Origin: an uncultured Clostridia bacterium
GTDB lineage: Bacteria; Bacillota; Clostridia; Oscillospirales; Ruminococcaceae
DNA: 7,567 nt
Reading direction: 5' to 3'
Assembly (NCBI GenBank): GCA_946613705.1
Contig: CAMOFU010000116.1
Span: 1-7,567, forward strand
Below the pieces are notes generated by a model. It searched no databases. It was not told where the DNA came from and saw nothing but the letters and a program-made list of their open reading frames with translations. The position numbers and the translations under genes are program-made. Shown piece after piece: positions 5,847 to 7,567 of this stretch; position 1 is the first letter of the stretch, and every line of letters starts with the position of its first letter.

Positions 5847-7567
5847 AAGTATTTCGATGTGCTTGCACCGTTGATAGAAACAGAGCTGAGCAAGCGCGGT
5901 GTTATGCCCGAGAAGCTGAAATACTGTGTCAAAGCCGATCTTGACGGCGAAGGAAAGTACATAGATGTTTATATAACCTTTACCGATGATACACTTTGTG
6001 TAATATCGGGATACGAGGAATATGCAAAGCTCAAAAGGCATGAAAAGAGAAAGGTAATGAGCAGCTTTGAGGTCAAGGATTATGAGGAGTATGAGCTGAG
6101 TAAAATAGACAGCCTGTATGTTGACAGATATTCGGATTCGGCAAGGCTCATGCTAAAACCGACCGAGGGCGAGGACAGGCCGATAGCACGCTTCTCTCTC
6201 GGCTTTTCGGATAAGTTTGAAAAGTTCTGCGACAGAGTGAACAAGACCGTAAACAAGGAGCTGATCGACGATTCGCTGCTCGAAGGTATCAAAACACATT
6301 GTCCGATCTGCGGCGAGCCGTATCCCGACCCGAACAGACCTGTCTGCCCGAGATGTGTTGACAGAAGATCGGTATTCATCAGGCTGCTGAAGATCTTCGG
6401 AGAGTTCAGGGGAGCTGTGGCTCTGATACTGCTTACGATAGTCTTGAGTAATGTTTTTGCAGTAATCACCCCGATATTCGGCTCACAGATGTTCTATGAC
6501 GAGGTGCTGAACGAGGGCGGAAAGCATTACGGCGAGCTATTTATGATAATACTGATGCTGCTTGCAGTGAATATCGGTTCACTTATAATGAGGGTGGTTT
6601 CGGGTATCATTACATCAAAGGTCGTACCCGAGGTCACGCATAGACTGAGAGTAAAGATCTTTTCCTCTATGCAGCGGCTGTCGCTCGATTTTTTCACAAG
6701 CAAGCAGACAGGTTCATTGATGTCCCGTGTGGACAGAGACAGCAATAATATCTACTGGTTCTTTACCGATATCGTCCCTTACGGACTGACAAATGTTGTT
6801 AAGATCATCGGTATCGCAGTGATAATGCTGATACTGTCACCGTTTCTGTCGATCGGTATAATCCTTACTATAACAGTGATAGAGATAGTTCAGCATAGGT
6901 TCTACCGCAGTCAGCGGAAGCTCTACCGCAAATACGACATAGCGATGCGGTCAGCCAACTCTGTGCTCTCAGATGTTATGAACGGGCAGAGAGTCGTCAA
7001 GTCCTTCTCAAATGAGGAACGCGAGATACGGCGTTATTCTCGGAAGAATGATGATGCATACAGCATAAACACATACCTCAACAGCAGGATAGCAAATACG
7101 ATACCCGTGATCTGGACTTTCTACAGGGTTATAAACAAGCTTGCATTCTGTCTCGGTGCGGTGCTCGTCATCAAGGGGTATATACTGTTCGGGGCTCTTT
7201 CCGCGCTGCTATCGTATACCGATATGGCTTACGATCCTATCAATTTCTTCACCTGGATAGGTGACCGCTGGGCACGGTGCATGGACGCGGCATCGAGAAT
7301 GTTTGAGATAATAGATGCACTGCCGACTGTAAAGGAAGCAGAACACCCTGTATCAGTTGATCGTGTCAGGGGAGATATTGAGCTGAAACACATCACATTT
7401 GAATATGAGGCGGGCAGACCTATAATAAAGAACATCAGTATGAAGGTCGAGGCAGGGCAGATGTTCGGTATCGTCGGCAAGACGGGAGCAGGAAAATCAA
7501 CGATAATCAATCTTATCGCACGGCTGTACGATGTTACCGGCGGAGAGATCACAATTGACGGTATTCC
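5844..7567 (+). CDS. ABC exporter, fused membrane domain and ATPase, with N-terminal zinc-ribbon extension (partial)
   Basis: The frame is open from TTG 5844 to the window edge, showing 574 residues. Residues 1-about 150 form a soluble alpha/beta domain, possibly PH-like, that I cannot assign firmly. A zinc ribbon follows: C153-x2-C156 and C168-x2-C171 (CPIC...CPRC). The type I exporter membrane domain starts near 190, with helices at about 190-212, 232-256, 310-335, 337-355, 425-445 and 450-470. It contains the cytoplasmic-loop signature FFTSKQTGSLMSRVDRD and a second loop with VVKSF. The ATPase begins near 505, and its Walker A GKTGAGKS is at 545-552. Q-loop, signature and Walker B lie beyond the edge. 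Such proteins pump drugs, lipids or peptides outward as dimers; the substrate is unknown. Expression depends on read-through of the terminator at 5767-5799. A partner half-transporter may follow, but it is not in view. Confidence 0.93.
   Translation, partial: MKYFDVLAPLIETELSKRGVMPEKLKYCVKADLDGEGKYIDVYITFTDDTLCVISGYEEYAKLKRHEKRKVMSSFEVKDYEEYELSKIDSLYVDRYSDSARLMLKPTEGEDRPIARFSLGFSDKFEKFCDRVNKTVNKELIDDSLLEGIKTHCPICGEPYPDPNRPVCPRCVDRRSVFIRLLKIFGEFRGAVALILLTIVLSNVFAVITPIFGSQMFYDEVLNEGGKHYGELFMIILMLLAVNIGSLIMRVVSGIITSKVVPEVTHRLRVKIFSSMQRLSLDFFTSKQTGSLMSRVDRDSNNIYWFFTDIVPYGLTNVVKIIGIAVIMLILSPFLSIGIILTITVIEIVQHRFYRSQRKLYRKYDIAMRSANSVLSDVMNGQRVVKSFSNEEREIRRYSRKNDDAYSINTYLNSRIANTIPVIWTFYRVINKLAFCLGAVLVIKGYILFGALSALLSYTDMAYDPINFFTWIGDRWARCMDAASRMFEIIDALPTVKEAEHPVSVDRVRGDIELKHITFEYEAGRPIIKNISMKVEAGQMFGIVGKTGAGKSTIINLIARLYDVTGGEITIDGI

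Noticed and set aside
5807..5944. A 45-codon open frame starting MKKSKMSKEV that overlaps the exporter start in another frame
   Set aside because: Neither ATG (5807 or 5822) has a ribosome binding site, and the exporter's TTG is positioned by a near-perfect one inside it. The peptide past 5844 is a frame shadow.
5618..6041. Minus-strand open frames across the leader and exporter N-terminus
   Set aside because: They run opposite to a clear promoter, leader ORF and exporter coding frame, resemble no protein family, and lack convincing start signals.

Overview
The window looks like chromosome from a Gram-positive clostridial gut or rumen bacterium, most likely the Ruminococcus/Oscillospiraceae group. 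This inference rests on moderate GC, frequent ATA, AGA and GAG codons, strong purine-rich Shine-Dalgarno sites, consensus sigma-A promoters and the gene families present. The species cannot be fixed from sequence reading alone. Every protein gene lies on the + strand, and there is no rRNA, tRNA, CRISPR array or insertion sequence.

Region 1 (about 1-4717) is a tight five-gene operon with overlapping or nearly touching stops and starts: an Lrp/AsnC regulator, a fold-type I PLP aminotransferase, ispE (MEP isoprenoid pathway kinase), a one-pass membrane protein with an N-terminal zinc ribbon and no assigned function, and a PflX-type radical SAM protein. The regulator-aminotransferase pair suggests amino-acid-responsive control. 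The other three genes are functionally mixed and may simply share the transcript. The operon's own promoter is not visible, since only 41 bases precede the first gene. A weak AT-rich hairpin may end the operon.

Region 2 (about 4718-5486) is a single-gene unit: a clear promoter (TTGATT, 17 bases, TATAAT), an HD-domain phosphohydrolase-like gene, and a strong intrinsic terminator.

Region 3 (about 5487-7567) is the most interesting. A near-perfect promoter (TTGACA, 17 bases, TACAAT) drives a leader of roughly 280 bases. The leader holds a 26-codon ORF with a strong ribosome binding site, several alternative RNA pairings that overlap the end of that ORF, and then an intrinsic terminator. Only after this terminator does a TTG-started ABC exporter gene begin, and it runs off the window. 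This layout is what one expects of ribosome-mediated transcription attenuation of a multidrug-type ABC exporter. It resembles in logic the BmrB leader of bmrCD in Bacillus subtilis, but the leader peptide shows no recognisable similarity to a known one. The exporter itself carries an unusual N-terminal extension of about 185 residues containing a four-cysteine zinc ribbon, ahead of the usual six-helix membrane domain and ATPase.
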